The notes: generated by a model not told the origin, from the sequence alone. A DNA stretch of 54,514 nucleotides from Methanomassiliicoccaceae archaeon (GCA_003557905.1 PWNH01000005.1:1-54514); one strand, 5' to 3'; counted from the stretch's first letter, positions 8,857-18,897 are shown. Program-made: numbers and translations.

Positions 8857-10086
8857 ACCCAACTCTTCTATCGATACGAGCTTCTGTTCCCCGCTCTGCA
8901 TGTCACGCACGGTCACCGAATCCGTTGCCAGTTCCTTGGCACCGACGATGACGGCATAACGTGCGCCGGTAGAGGCCGCGGCCTTCATGGCCTTGGACAT
9001 CTTCCTTCTCATCAGATCGACATCCACCGCCAGGCCGGCCTCTCGCAGCAGCGATGCCACGCGGAAGCTCTCAACCCTGACATCCTCGCCTGTCGCCAGT
9101 ACGAAGGCGTCAGGACTGCGGTTCACAAAGGCCTGTTCCTCCCTCTCCAGTGCAAGGAGTATGCGGTCGAAACCGATCGCGAATCCGGTGGAGAACACGG
9201 CATCCCCTCCCAGCATCTCGGACAGGGTGTATGAACCTCCTCCGCAAACCTGTTTCTCCGCCCCTAGGCAGGGAGCCTCTATCTCAAAGACCACTCCGGT
9301 GTAATAGTCAAGCCCCCTGACGGTTCCGATGTCCAACTGGACATCCCTGATACCATAGGCGTCCAGAAATGCGAACAGCTCACGGAGATAGTCACCGGCC
9401 TCACCCTCTATAGCCGGCAACAGTTCTTTGCCACCGACCATGCGTGTCATGGCGAAGAGTTCCTCCTTATCCTTGTCAGAGACTCCGCGCGCCAGTAACA
9501 AAGGTTCAGCCTCATCGTAGGACTTCTTATCCAGTTTCTGCAGTATCTCGGCCATATCATGATCGGCGACGCCCATCGAACGCAGTTTATCCCGGAGGAT
9601 ACCTATATGACCGACCCTCAGATGATACTCCCTCAGCCCCAGTGCTCGGACCATGGCGGCCGCCAGGGCAATGGCTTCAGCATCGGTCTCCGCATTGGCG
9701 GCGCCGATGATCTCCGCACCGAACTGGAAGAACTCGCGGTAGCGGCCGCTCTGCGGTCTCTCGTAGCGGAAGCATTGACCGAAATAGAACAGTTTCAGAG
9801 GCCGGGGGAGGTTGCTCATCTCGTTCACGAACATCCTCATGACCGCGGCGGTGAGTTCGGGACGCAGGGAGATGTCCCTGCCTCCCTTGTCTTGGAATGA
9901 ATATATCTCGTCCACGATGTTGGGCCCGGACTTGGCGGTGAATAGCTCGGTGTTCTCGAAGATGGGCGTTGCCACCTCACGGAAGCAATGGGAGCGGCAC
10001 ACCCCCCGGAGCAGCGATTCATAATGCCGGCGACGCTCCATCTCCTCGGGAAGAAAGTCCCTGGTCCCACGCGGACGCTGTATCAT
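8839..10086 (-). CDS. hisS: Histidyl-tRNA synthetase
   Basis: Charges tRNA-His with histidine. The 415 aa show the class II fold: N-terminal RPRGTRDFLPEEM, motif 2 with FRYERPQSGRYREFFQFG, the histidine-specific GTVRGLDYYTG and motif 3 GFAIGFDRILLAL. An anticodon-binding domain follows at about 325-415. Length fits the family. A TATA-like AATTAATAC lies about 25 nt upstream of the ATG with no Shine-Dalgarno, which points to a leaderless transcript. The 3' end overlaps convergent rnhA by 18 nt. Confidence 0.97.
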   Translation of the reverse strand: MIQRPRGTRDFLPEEMERRRHYESLLRGVCRSHCFREVATPIFENTELFTAKSGPNIVDEIYSFQDKGGRDISLRPELTAAVMRMFVNEMSNLPRPLKLFYFGQCFRYERPQSGRYREFFQFGAEIIGAANAETDAEAIALAAAMVRALGLREYHLRVGHIGILRDKLRSMGVADHDMAEILQKLDKKSYDEAEPLLLARGVSDKDKEELFAMTRMVGGKELLPAIEGEAGDYLRELFAFLDAYGIRDVQLDIGTVRGLDYYTGVVFEIEAPCLGAEKQVCGGGSYTLSEMLGGDAVFSTGFAIGFDRILLALEREEQAFVNRSPDAFVLATGEDVRVESFRVASLLREAGLAVDVDLMRRKMSKAMKAAASTGARYAVIVGAKELATDSVTVRDMQSGEQKLVSIEELGSHLMD

Positions 10087-10125
10087 CGCTTCGAGATTAG
10101 GACATGGGTATTAATTGTTTGTCGG

Positions 10126-11229
10126 TCAGCGCTTGACAATGATGGAGATTATGTCACCGTCCTTCACCACATGGTCGATTCCGACCATCTGTCCGGGGAA
10201 CTTCGCGCTCGGCCCCCATACATTGGCGTATCGGAAATTCGGTCGGAAGGTCCGGTGTATCTGGTCACAGACCTCGCCTATGTCACTGTCCCTCCTCACG
10301 ATGAGAGGTTCATCGAGGTCCGCCTCCTGACCTTGTGGCTTCATATAGACACGTATCAGGTCGATGGTCTCGAACATGGCGTCCTTGAGGTCCTCCATTC
10401 CCGTTCCGTGCTGGGCGGATACCGGGACCTTGCTGAAATCCGGCAGCTTCCCATAGACCTCAGGGAGTTTGGATGGGTCGATGAGATCCACCTTGTTCAC
10501 CGCTATCAGGGCCTTGATGTAGACCCGGTTACCTGCCAGGACGTCAAGTAGCTGGTCCTCATCGATGTCCTCACGGATCACCACGTTCGCATTAACGTAA
10601 CCGAAGGCGGACACCATGGATTTGGCCAGCTCCTCGTCGATCTTAGTGAGTTTGACTGTGCTGAGAACGGTAACTCCGCCACGGTCCGAGGGTGTGATGA
10701 CGATATCGGGCTTCTCCTGGTTCAACCGTATGGCGGCGTCATCCAACTCCTTCAACAACACATGTAGATGGGGATCGAAGACATCCACCACGAAAAGAAT
10801 GACATCAGCGGAACGGGCGGCGGCGATGACCTCCCTTCCTCTTCCCTTGCCGCGGGACGCGTCCCTGATCAATCCCGGCATGTCGAGTATCTGGATCTTG
10901 GCGTGTTTGTGCTCCATCACTCCCGGGACCACGTCCAAAGTTGTGAAGTGGTAATCCCCCACCTCGCTCTTGGCATCGGTCAATTGGTTCAGGAGCGTTG
11001 ACTTACCCACGCTGGGAAACCCTATGAGCGCCACGGTGGCGTTTCCGGCCTTTTTGACGCTGTAACCTTTGGTGGGGCCTTTGGCGGAACGCCTCTTCTC
11101 AACCTCTGCGCTGAGGCGTGCGATCTTGGCCTTGAGCTTACCTATGTGGGCCTGGGTTGCCTTATTGTATTTTGTGTTGGCTATCTCGTCCTCGAGTTCC
11201 TTTATCTGTTCCTCGATGGTCAGTGCCAT
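10126..11229 (-). CDS. DRG-family (OBG/HflX superfamily) GTPase
   Basis: A 367-aa GTPase of the archaeal/eukaryotic DRG family. Layout: an N-terminal helical region rich in Glu and Lys (residues 1-55), then the G domain with G1 GFPSVGKSTLLNQL, switch region FTTLDVVPG, G3 DMPGLI and G4 NKVD. A small insert follows, and the C-terminal TGS domain begins near residue 290 (IRVYMKPQGQ) and ends in VVKDGDIISIIVKR. DRG proteins associate with translating ribosomes; the exact role in archaea is not established. It is divergent from the zinc-ribbon membrane protein, with an AT-rich promoter block (about 11260-11275) between. Confidence 0.94.
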   Translation of the reverse strand: MALTIEEQIKELEDEIANTKYNKATQAHIGKLKAKIARLSAEVEKRRSAKGPTKGYSVKKAGNATVALIGFPSVGKSTLLNQLTDAKSEVGDYHFTTLDVVPGVMEHKHAKIQILDMPGLIRDASRGKGRGREVIAAARSADVILFVVDVFDPHLHVLLKELDDAAIRLNQEKPDIVITPSDRGGVTVLSTVKLTKIDEELAKSMVSAFGYVNANVVIREDIDEDQLLDVLAGNRVYIKALIAVNKVDLIDPSKLPEVYGKLPDFSKVPVSAQHGTGMEDLKDAMFETIDLIRVYMKPQGQEADLDEPLIVRRDSDIGEVCDQIHRTFRPNFRYANVWGPSAKFPGQMVGIDHVVKDGDIISIIVKR

Positions 11230-11291
11230 AAGTTTGCTCCGTTCATCGTGAAATCCTACACCAATATAAATTAATCATTTGGACCAAGGTA

Positions 11292-12341
11292 ATGTTTAAG
11301 GGTATAATCACCTATCCGGGTGCGATGTCCGAAGAGAATCCAGAGAACAAGGCGATCACTTTCCTAGAGAGTAAGTACGCAGTGCCCACCGGTATCGCCC
11401 TCGCTCTGCTGATATCCTTCTTCCTTCTTCTTGCCGAGAAGGACGGGACCCTGTGCATGGCCACTCTGATAATGGCCATCGCGGCATACATAATTCCCAA
11501 GAACTTCGGACTCAAGGACCTCAAATGGATCACCATATGGGGCGTGGCTTTCGTCATGATAATCACCACTGTGGCGTTCGCCTTCACCTACGCTTATTAC
11601 GACAGCAACCCTGACAACATGGCGAACATCGAAGGCGGCCCTCTGACCCAGGGCACCGTTTATCCGATGGGTGTTGCTGATGATGGCAATTACACTTACA
11701 ACGTCATCGTGTTCAACAATGTGAGCAACGTCACCGTTCACGTGGGGTTAATAACCGCTGTCTATCTTGAAACCAGCATGGGAGAGGTCATCGAGAGCAT
11801 CGCGATGTATAACACCACCACCGAGGTGGTCCCTGGAGGTTTCTTCTATGAAGCGAACATAACATTGGACGAGGGTGAGAACTATTTCTTCTATTTCACC
11901 GCTGACCAGGATGGTGAAGAGTTCCGGACCAGCGATGCCAACGGCCCGATTACGAAGACAGGCCCCGATGCATGGTTGTTCTACTGGAGTCAGAACTTCA
12001 ACAACCTGTTCGTCCTCGTTGCCATGCCATTCTTCTTCCTGGCATTCCTGTCCTGGTGGATGAAGAAGAACGTTGACCGGGCAATTGAGAAGATGGAGGA
12101 ACAGGGTCGCGTACCTCCCCGCGACGGACGACCGTGTGTGAAATGCGGTGCGCCTCTGAGCAAAGATGCCGAGATCTGCCCGGGATGCGGTCGGATAATA
12201 CCGCAGTACGTTCCGCCGCAGATGCCCGCGAAGCCGGAGCCCGAACCGGATGAAGAGACTTTCATCTGCTCCGACTGTGGCGCCGAGGTCCCCGAGGATG
12301 CCGATGTCTGTCCCAGCTGCGGAGAGAGATTCGACGAGTAG
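11292..12341 (+). CDS. Membrane protein with two C-terminal zinc ribbons
   Basis: Unrecognised 349-aa protein. Residues about 32-100 hold three hydrophobic segments. An extracytoplasmic beta-rich stretch with several N-x-S/T sites follows (NYTYNVIVFNNVSNVT, residues about 135-230), then another membrane segment (LFVLVAMPFFFLAFLSWW). The cytoplasmic tail carries two zinc ribbons: CVKCGAPLSKDAEICPGCG and ICSDCGAEVPEDADVCPSCG. A TATA-like AATATAAATTA lies about 25 nt upstream of this ATG. A second in-frame ATG at 11325 is an alternative start. It ends in TAG, notable in an organism that reads some UAG codons as pyrrolysine. Function unknown. Confidence 0.8.
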   Translation: MFKGIITYPGAMSEENPENKAITFLESKYAVPTGIALALLISFFLLLAEKDGTLCMATLIMAIAAYIIPKNFGLKDLKWITIWGVAFVMIITTVAFAFTYAYYDSNPDNMANIEGGPLTQGTVYPMGVADDGNYTYNVIVFNNVSNVTVHVGLITAVYLETSMGEVIESIAMYNTTTEVVPGGFFYEANITLDEGENYFFYFTADQDGEEFRTSDANGPITKTGPDAWLFYWSQNFNNLFVLVAMPFFFLAFLSWWMKKNVDRAIEKMEEQGRVPPRDGRPCVKCGAPLSKDAEICPGCGRIIPQYVPPQMPAKPEPEPDEETFICSDCGAEVPEDADVCPSCGERFDE

Positions 12342-12387
12342 GGAGCCTGGCAAGATTTAATATGATTCCATCCCTTCATATGTCCGG

Positions 12388-14409
12388 ATGCACTCAGACG
12401 ACGGTATCACCAAAAAGACTGACTCCCCCCGGAAACGCTCCATAGCGAACGATCTGGCGGGTAAGCAGCAGGAGATCTCCGTAACCGAGTTCTTCGAGAA
12501 GAACAAACACATCCTCGGTTTCGATTCCCGTTCCAAGGCCCTGCTCATGGGTATCAAGGAGGCGGTGGACAACTCACTGGACGCCTGCGAGGAGGCCGGT
12601 GTCCTCCCTGACATCTCCGTATCGGTGGAGAGGACGGAAGAGGATGAGGAATACCGTATAACCATCGAGGACAACGGACCGGGGATAGTCCATCACATGA
12701 TGCCCAATGTGTTCGGGCGCCTTCTTTTCGGCTCACGCTTCCATGCCCAGAGGCAATCACGCGGACAGCAGGGGATCGGCATATCCGCCACCGTCATGTA
12801 CGGCAACATAACCACCGGCAAGTCCGCCCGCGTAATGTCCAAGATAGAGGAGGAGGACACCGCCTGGGTGATGGACATCACCGTTGACACCAAGAAGAAC
12901 CGTCCTGATGTCAAGAACGACAACCCGTTCATATGGCCGGACAAGGTCCATGGGACGAGGATCGAGTACTACATCCGCGGCCGTTACATCAAAGGCAAGC
13001 AATCGGTGTTCGAATACCTCAAGAACACAGCCATCGTGAATCCTCATGCGGAGATTACCTACACGGACCCGGATGGGAAGAGGTACCTCTTCGCCCGTGC
13101 GACAAGCCGCCTTCCTCCCAAATCCAAGGAGGTCAAGCCCCACATCCATGGTCTGGAGATAGGGGACATGATGCGTCTGGCACGGGACAGCAAGCAGAAG
13201 ACCCTGCGCAATTTCCTCAAGAACGACTTCAGCCGTATCAGCGACCGTGTCGCCAACGACATATTGGAGATCTCCGGACTGAACGGCGAGATGAGGACCT
13301 CGGCGGTGACCCGTGACAACTGTCGCGACCTGGTCAATGCGGTTTCCATGGTCAAGATAATGGCACCACCGACGGACTGTCTGTCACCGATAGGTGAGGA
13401 CCTGATCAAAAAAGGCCTCAAACATGTGCTCGAGGGCCACCGCCCCGAGTACTACGCACCACCGGTGACGAGGGCGCCGAGGGTGGCGAACGGCAATGCG
13501 TTCATCATAGAGGCGGGGATAGTCTACGGCGGAGAGCTCACATCGGAGGGGCAGGTTACCATCCTACGTTTCGCCAACCGCGTACCTCTGCTCTACCAGC
13601 AGGGTGCTTGCGCCATAACCAAGGCGGTGGAGTCCATCGACTGGAGGAACTATGGTCTGGAGCAGAGGGGCGGCAAGGGCATTCCCTACGGACCGGCCAT
13701 CATCCTGGTCCACATCGCATCCACCAAGGTACCGTTCACATCCGAGGGCAAGGAGGCGGTCGCCAACATCGAGGAGATCGGTAAGGAGGTCGCCCTGGCG
13801 CTGCGGCTGTGCGCCCGCAGCCTGAAGGGCCATCTCAACAAGAAGGAGAGGAAGAAGAAGACCCGGGCGAAGTTCGATGTGGTGCAACAGATACTGCCTG
13901 AGATCGCAGAGAAGAGCGCCACTATGCTGGGTAGACCCGTACCGAGTCTCGATTCCACCATAACCAAGATAATGAACGTGGTATGGGTGGAACCGTTCTC
14001 CAGCACAGGGAAGAAGGGGCTGCGCCACCTGCGCTACAACATATACAACTACACCACGACGCCCAAGAGTTTCATGTTACACAGCGTCCTTCCCCGGAGT
14101 TGTCTCAACGAGACCATAATGTCGGATATCCTGGTGGAGGTCACCGAGGACGGCAAGACCACATGGAAAGTGGATTCCCTGCCGCCGGCGGCATGCCTGG
14201 AGTTGGAATTCCAGCTCGACGGTGAGCTGTCCGATGTGTTCGAGGAGTCCGATATTTTCGTTTCAGGCCTCAACCCCGCGATGATAATGGGGGCGGATCA
14301 GCTCCCGGGGGATTGGGGCATCAAAGGGATGGACATAAGCGAGAGCGAATCCTACATGGACGAGGAAGAGGAAGAAATCGAGGAGGAGGTTCTGGATGAC
14401 GACGACTGA
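12388..14409 (+). CDS. top6B: DNA topoisomerase VI subunit B
   Basis: ATPase subunit of the type IIB topoisomerase that passes one duplex through another to relax and decatenate DNA. The 673 aa show the GHKL (Bergerat) ATP site (KEAVDNSLDACEEAG, EDNGPGI, QSRGQQGIGISATV), then the helix-2-turn-helix domain and the transducer domain with the switch lysine region. The very acidic C-terminal tail ([15 protein letters not shown]) is beyond the core fold. TTTAATATG about 25 nt before the ATG and no Shine-Dalgarno suggest a leaderless start. The 3' end overlaps top6A by 14 nt, so the two subunits are made together. Confidence 0.97.
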   Translation: MHSDDGITKKTDSPRKRSIANDLAGKQQEISVTEFFEKNKHILGFDSRSKALLMGIKEAVDNSLDACEEAGVLPDISVSVERTEEDEEYRITIEDNGPGIVHHMMPNVFGRLLFGSRFHAQRQSRGQQGIGISATVMYGNITTGKSARVMSKIEEEDTAWVMDITVDTKKNRPDVKNDNPFIWPDKVHGTRIEYYIRGRYIKGKQSVFEYLKNTAIVNPHAEITYTDPDGKRYLFARATSRLPPKSKEVKPHIHGLEIGDMMRLARDSKQKTLRNFLKNDFSRISDRVANDILEISGLNGEMRTSAVTRDNCRDLVNAVSMVKIMAPPTDCLSPIGEDLIKKGLKHVLEGHRPEYYAPPVTRAPRVANGNAFIIEAGIVYGGELTSEGQVTILRFANRVPLLYQQGACAITKAVESIDWRNYGLEQRGGKGIPYGPAIILVHIASTKVPFTSEGKEAVANIEEIGKEVALALRLCARSLKGHLNKKERKKKTRAKFDVVQQILPEIAEKSATMLGRPVPSLDSTITKIMNVVWVEPFSSTGKKGLRHLRYNIYNYTTTPKSFMLHSVLPRSCLNETIMSDILVEVTEDGKTTWKVDSLPPAACLELEFQLDGELSDVFEESDIFVSGLNPAMIMGADQLPGDWGIKGMDISESESYMDEEEEEIEEEVLDDDD

Positions 14410-15496
14410 ACGGCAGGAGAAGGCGGTCCGCGAACTGTTGCATATAGCGGAATCGGTCTACGACCAGTTGGACCAGGGTGACATCCCGCAGATGAACCTG
14501 TCACTGCGGTCGAAGAAGAACATCGAGTTCGATGCACGCAAGAACGTTTGGACCTATGGAGGCCTGACCGCCAACCGCAGTGCCAAGACCATCAAGGGTG
14601 CGACCCTTATGCTCCGCACCCTGCACATGGTGGACTTCATCCGCGACATGATCGACAACAAGCATTCCTCCACCCTCAGGGAGATGTACTACATATCCGA
14701 GGGATGGGGCAACGGTAAGTTCCACTCCCAGGATGAGAGCAACCTACTCGCCGAGGACCTGGAGATAGTCAGCCGCTGCATGCGTGAGGATTTCAAACTA
14801 CGTCCTGAGGAGGATGGGGCGCGTGTTATCGGCGATCTTACGATAATCGAGACCGACCGTAAGGGCAAGCGCAAGACGATCAACTGCCGTGATGACGTCG
14901 GGGACTCCGGATACAGCATCCCCTACAACGTCGAGAAGGAGAAGATCGAGATGAAGTCCGCCGGGGCTGACTTCATCATCGCCATCGAGACCGGCGGTAT
15001 GTTCGACCGTCTGGTGGAGAACGGGTTCGATGAGCAGAGCAATGCGCTACTGGTCCATCTGAAAGGACAGCCGGCCCGCAGCACGCGGCGCTTCATGAAG
15101 CGGTTGAACGAGGAGATGGGTCTGCCGGTGGTGGTCTTCACCGACGGTGACCCGTGGTCGTTCCGCATATTCGCATCCATAGCCTACGGTGCCATCAAGA
15201 CAGCCCACATATCCGATTACCTCGCCACACCCAGTGCCGAGTACGTGGGCATCACCAGCAGCGACATCCTCAACTACGACCTGCCATCCGACAAATTGAG
15301 CGACCAGGACGTGGCAGCGCTCAAGAGCGAACTCAACGACCCCCGTTTCAACGACGAGTTCTGGAGGTCGGAGATAGAGGCCATGCTGCAGATGGGCAAG
15401 AAGGCCGAACAGCAGGCCTTGGCCAAGTATGGTCTGGACTTCGTCACCGAGACCTACCTTCCCGAGAAGCTGTCGCAGATGGGGATAATGTTCTAG
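14396..15496 (+). CDS. top6A: DNA topoisomerase VI subunit A
   Basis: DNA-cleaving subunit, Spo11-related, 366 aa. The winged-helix (CAP) domain carries the catalytic tyrosine in REMYYISEG near residue 100. The Toprim domain follows, with the acidic [13 protein letters not shown] and [13 protein letters not shown] motifs. Length fits archaeal Top6A. The start overlaps top6B. It ends in TAG, and this TAG shares the tetranucleotide CTAG with the TAG stop of lysS on the opposite strand. Confidence 0.97.
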   Translation: MTTTERQEKAVRELLHIAESVYDQLDQGDIPQMNLSLRSKKNIEFDARKNVWTYGGLTANRSAKTIKGATLMLRTLHMVDFIRDMIDNKHSSTLREMYYISEGWGNGKFHSQDESNLLAEDLEIVSRCMREDFKLRPEEDGARVIGDLTIIETDRKGKRKTINCRDDVGDSGYSIPYNVEKEKIEMKSAGADFIIAIETGGMFDRLVENGFDEQSNALLVHLKGQPARSTRRFMKRLNEEMGLPVVVFTDGDPWSFRIFASIAYGAIKTAHISDYLATPSAEYVGITSSDILNYDLPSDKLSDQDVAALKSELNDPRFNDEFWRSEIEAMLQMGKKAEQQALAKYGLDFVTETYLPEKLSQMGIMF

Positions 15497-17040
15497 CCCT
15501 TGACGACCGCTTCTGCCACCCGACCGAGGACGAAGTCCTTCTCCAGCGTGGCGAGGAAGTATCCCATTCGGGGTCCGTTCCTCCTCTCTATGAAGATACG
15601 GTACAGGATCTGGAAACCCTTCTTGGCACCCAGGCCCGAGGATTTCGCCGTCTCATAGACGATGTTGTGTACGACGTCACCGTTCCAGACGCAGACCTTC
15701 AATTCCTCCAGTAGTTCAGCGAGGAACTGGGACTCCTCGGCGCCGATGTCCACATCGGGAATGTCCTCTGCTATTGTGTACTTGACCGATTCCGGAGCGA
15801 AGGCGTTGAGCCAGTATTTGACACAGGCCACGCGCTGCTCCAGGGTCTTGAGCTCCTCCACACTGATGCCGCGCATGTCGTCGGTCCTCTTCAGCGTCTC
15901 GAGGACATCGTTGAAATCCTTTGAGACCTGGACAACGTTTACGAGATGACGATAAGATATCTGCACCGGTTTGGTCTCACGCACGCCCCGGGGCTGGGAA
16001 AGCTGATAGGCACGGACGAGGTCCTCCTCCTTGTCAGTGGCTCCTCCGTCGAAATGCATGGCCTCTATGCGGTCATACTCGTCGACCATGTCCAATATTC
16101 CCAACTCCGAGTCGTAATCGATGTGCCTCTCGGGGTTGACCCGCAGTATGGTGTAATTGAAGACCGAGGGAGGGGTCATGTTCAAAGCATCAACACCGGA
16201 GACCGCCGAGCCGGTGGATTTGTGCATCTGGCCTTTGCCCTTTAGCTGAATGAACTCATAGGGTATTGGGTGGGGAGGCTCGGCATCGAACACCTCCCTG
16301 ACGAGCCTGACACCGGAATCGTACGATCCACCCGCCGCCGCGTGGTCCTTTCCGAAAGGCTCACAGGTAACGCCGAATATCTTCCATTTGGCTGGCCATT
16401 CCAGCCTCCAACTGAGTTTTCCCTCGCCACGACGGATGTCCGCTTTGCCCTCCTCACCGCACTGACAAACGTAATGAACGTAAGGGAACTCGTATCCTGT
16501 GACCCTTGTGCTGCTGAAACGACCGCAGGTGTGGCATAATGGACTGAAAGCGTTGAAATCCTCCGGCATGGTCCTGCCGGTGACAGTGCTCAGTATCTCC
16601 ATGACCTGGTCGCGTCTCTTGAAACTTGCATCGATGGTTTCTGCGAACTCGCCGCGTTGATACAGTTCATGGGTCCAGAATATCTCACAGTTAACACCCA
16701 GACCGTCCATGGAGTCCATGAACGGTTTTATGAAATGGTCGGCATAGGTGTCATGACAGCCGAATGGACAGGGAATGTGACTGATGGGTTTGCCGACTTC
16801 CCCCTCGAATGTATCGGGAAGGAACTCGTAACAACGCCTCAGTGGGTCGTAGGAATCGATCAGGTATATCATCCTGACGTCGTCGCCTTTATCCTCCAGG
16901 GCTTTACGGACCGCCTCGGCGGTGACTGCCTCCCTGAGGCTACCCACGTGTATGGAACCTGTGGGGCTTATTCCTGCGGATATCAGATTGTTGTCCTGTC
17001 TGGACATCAACTCCTTGGCGATGACGTCTGCCCAATGCAT
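15493..17040 (-). CDS. lysS: Lysyl-tRNA synthetase, class I
   Basis: Charges tRNA-Lys. This is the archaeal class I enzyme, about 515 aa, unrelated in fold to class II LysRS. It shows the HIGH-like motif in ISPTGSIHVGSLRE, a cysteine-rich zinc insert (CHTCGRFSS and YVCQCGEEG), and the KMSKS-like KGKGQMHKSTGSAVSG, followed by the helical anticodon-binding region. The frame is open 25 codons upstream, but a TATA box on the minus strand at 17067-17074 would start transcription near 17045, so the ATG at 17040 is chosen and the transcript is probably leaderless. It ends in TAG. Work in Methanosarcina linked class I and II LysRS to tRNA-Pyl; no class II enzyme is visible here. Confidence 0.96.
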   Translation of the reverse strand: MHWADVIAKELMSRQDNNLISAGISPTGSIHVGSLREAVTAEAVRKALEDKGDDVRMIYLIDSYDPLRRCYEFLPDTFEGEVGKPISHIPCPFGCHDTYADHFIKPFMDSMDGLGVNCEIFWTHELYQRGEFAETIDASFKRRDQVMEILSTVTGRTMPEDFNAFSPLCHTCGRFSSTRVTGYEFPYVHYVCQCGEEGKADIRRGEGKLSWRLEWPAKWKIFGVTCEPFGKDHAAAGGSYDSGVRLVREVFDAEPPHPIPYEFIQLKGKGQMHKSTGSAVSGVDALNMTPPSVFNYTILRVNPERHIDYDSELGILDMVDEYDRIEAMHFDGGATDKEEDLVRAYQLSQPRGVRETKPVQISYRHLVNVVQVSKDFNDVLETLKRTDDMRGISVEELKTLEQRVACVKYWLNAFAPESVKYTIAEDIPDVDIGAEESQFLAELLEELKVCVWNGDVVHNIVYETAKSSGLGAKKGFQILYRIFIERRNGPRMGYFLATLEKDFVLGRVAEAVVKG

Positions 17041-17149
17041 ACTATCATCGGCTGGTATACCTGGTTGATATAAATGGTTTATCGGCAGACCGTCGGTTGC
17101 AATTACAAGAAGCAAGATATTTATAGAGAGGAGAATTTGTGGCTATTCA
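17041..17149. promoter_or_regulatory. Divergent TATA boxes for lysS and the Sec61 beta gene
   Basis: Minus strand TTTATATC (17067-17074) serves lysS. Plus strand ATATTTATA (17117-17125) serves the Sec61 beta gene, about 25 nt before its ATG. The GAGGAG at 17128-17133 lies 16 nt from that ATG, too far for a normal Shine-Dalgarno. Confidence 0.6.
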
Positions 17150-17314
17150 ATGGCTAAGAAGAAAGGAGATGGTTTCCAGTCTTCAGCGGGTCTGGTGCGT
17201 TATTTCGACACCGACGATGACAGCAGCATCAAGATCAGCCCTTACTGGGTCATCGGAGCCTGCATAGTCATTTCCATTGTGGTCGTTGCCTCCAGCAACA
17301 TATGGCCTGTTTGA
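17150..17314 (+). CDS. secG: Protein translocase Sec61 beta (SecG) subunit
   Basis: Small tail-anchored subunit of the archaeal Sec61/SecYEG translocon in the cytoplasmic membrane. The 54-aa protein starts MAKKKGDGFQSSAGLVRYFD, followed by SSIKISPYWVI and a single hydrophobic span at residues about 32-48. The AGLVR[YF] and IKISP motifs are the hallmark of archaeal Sec61 beta, and the length is typical. It is a single-gene unit with its own promoter, divergent from lysS. Confidence 0.93.
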   Translation: MAKKKGDGFQSSAGLVRYFDTDDDSSIKISPYWVIGACIVISIVVVASSNIWPV

Positions 17315-17350
17315 ATTTTTCAATTCAAAGTCTGATTGTCACTCATCTGA

Positions 17351-17412
17351 ACACAGCCCTGGCTCTGAATTGAGGCTGTGTCATAATTAAAAGATGATGG
17401 GGGAGGACCCCC
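17351..17412. terminator. Two hairpins between convergent genes
   Basis: ACACAGCC (17351-17358) pairs with GGCTGTGT (17374-17381), and GGGGG (17399-17403) pairs with CCCCC (17408-17412). They lie between the Sec61 beta gene and the convergent antiporter gene. T-rich stretches flank them on both strands, so they may end transcription from either side. Confidence 0.5.
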
Positions 17413-17436
17413 GAAAAGGAAAAAGGGGTTTTGTGC

Positions 17437-18804
17437 TCAGTCGAGCATCTTGGCCGGATCGCTCTCGTACTTCTTCTTGAAGGCGTGAGCCAACCAGGGC
17501 GGCGCTATCAGAGCGGTTATTATGGACATGAACACCACGACGGTATACATGTCACGGGATATCGCTCCGGCGGTAAGTCCTATGGCAGCAATGATTATGC
17601 CCACCTCACCACGAGGAGACATTCCGATGCCCACGATATTGCCGGTTTCCTTGCCCAGGGACTTGTCGGTCCAGATGACACCGAAATAACCGGCCAGATA
17701 CTTACCAACTATCGCCAGTATGATGGTTCCAACGGCCAGACCAAGTATCTCGGTGAATCCGGCCATCTCGACGCGCATTCCCACATAGACGAAGAAGAAG
17801 GGCACGAGGAAGGCGTTGATGCCCTTGAACTTGCTCTCCAGCTTCCCATGGGCGAACTCCGCGAAAAGCATACCGGCCAAGAACGCGCCTATGATGGCGG
17901 CGAGACCGAGTGATATCGCCATGGCCGAGAGGCCGAGACAGGTCAGCATCGCCAACGGGAAAGGCTCGATCTTCCAGGGCCAGTCCCTGTCCTGGCATTC
18001 CATTCCCTTCTCGGTCAGACGGCACATCTGATACTCCTTGGCCTTCGGTATCCCTGTGCACAGCAGGAGTATGGATATCACGAATATCAGGGCGACCGCG
18101 ATCGTGGATCCTATGGTGAACAGGTCAAACGAGCCACCGTTCATGGTGGCACCGGAAATACCGACCACCACTGCCAGAACTATCATGGCCAGTATGTCAT
18201 CGACCACAGCCGCACCGACGATTATCTTTGATTCGATTGTGTCCATAACTCCCATCTCAGTCAAGACCCTGGCCGTTATACCGATACAGGTCGCAACCAT
18301 GGCCGCTGCCATGAACAGCGCATGCAGGAACCAGTCGGGGTGGGGGTTCAGATAGACCTCATAGATGAAAACCAGACCGAAACCGAAGACGAACGGTATC
18401 AATACACCAAGTATCGCCACGGATGATGCGGTCTTGCCTACTGCCCTAAGATCGCAGATCTTGGTCTCCATACCCACCGCGAAGAGTAGGAATATTACAC
18501 CTAGATTGGCAATAACCTCAAAAACCTCATGATAGACACTGGGATGTACCGGATCCCATTCGATATTCAATCCTTGGGCAAGAGTGAATCCCCCTATAAC
18601 GAGGTTTGCTATCAGAATCCCTGCTACAATCTCCCCCACCTGACCCAGCATACCGAATTTTATGAATATCTCGGCGAACAACCTGGCCAGCAGGAAAATT
18701 ATGAATAATTGGATCAATACCGCTTCCATCAAAGGCAGCGATTCCAACGCGAACGGCTCGAAGATCTCAAAGAGCGCGTCTCCTATGTCGTTCATGAAAG
18801 ACAT
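17437..18804 (-). CDS. Cation/proton antiporter, CPA2 (KefB/NapA-like) type
   Basis: A polytopic membrane protein of 455 aa with about 12 hydrophobic segments, in the monovalent cation:proton antiporter-2 family. Conserved features include the membrane-embedded VGAAVVDDILAMIVLAVV (the Asp-Asp pair of electrogenic exchangers) and SPRGEVGIIIAAIGL near the C-terminus. No C-terminal TrkA/RCK domain is present. A hydrophilic loop of about 40 residues holds two cysteines in CRLTEKGMECQDRDWPW, shared with the neighbouring paralogue. GAGGTGAG precedes the ATG. The ion, Na+ or K+, cannot be told from sequence. Confidence 0.9.
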   Translation of the reverse strand: MSFMNDIGDALFEIFEPFALESLPLMEAVLIQLFIIFLLARLFAEIFIKFGMLGQVGEIVAGILIANLVIGGFTLAQGLNIEWDPVHPSVYHEVFEVIANLGVIFLLFAVGMETKICDLRAVGKTASSVAILGVLIPFVFGFGLVFIYEVYLNPHPDWFLHALFMAAAMVATCIGITARVLTEMGVMDTIESKIIVGAAVVDDILAMIVLAVVVGISGATMNGGSFDLFTIGSTIAVALIFVISILLLCTGIPKAKEYQMCRLTEKGMECQDRDWPWKIEPFPLAMLTCLGLSAMAISLGLAAIIGAFLAGMLFAEFAHGKLESKFKGINAFLVPFFFVYVGMRVEMAGFTEILGLAVGTIILAIVGKYLAGYFGVIWTDKSLGKETGNIVGIGMSPRGEVGIIIAAIGLTAGAISRDMYTVVVFMSIITALIAPPWLAHAFKKKYESDPAKMLD

Positions 18805-18897
18805 GGTCTCACCTCGCTTTTCATACTGGATTAGATATAATAGGATTTCGGTCGGACAGCGGTTTTAGATAAAAATTGTCGATGTTCCCGACCCTGT

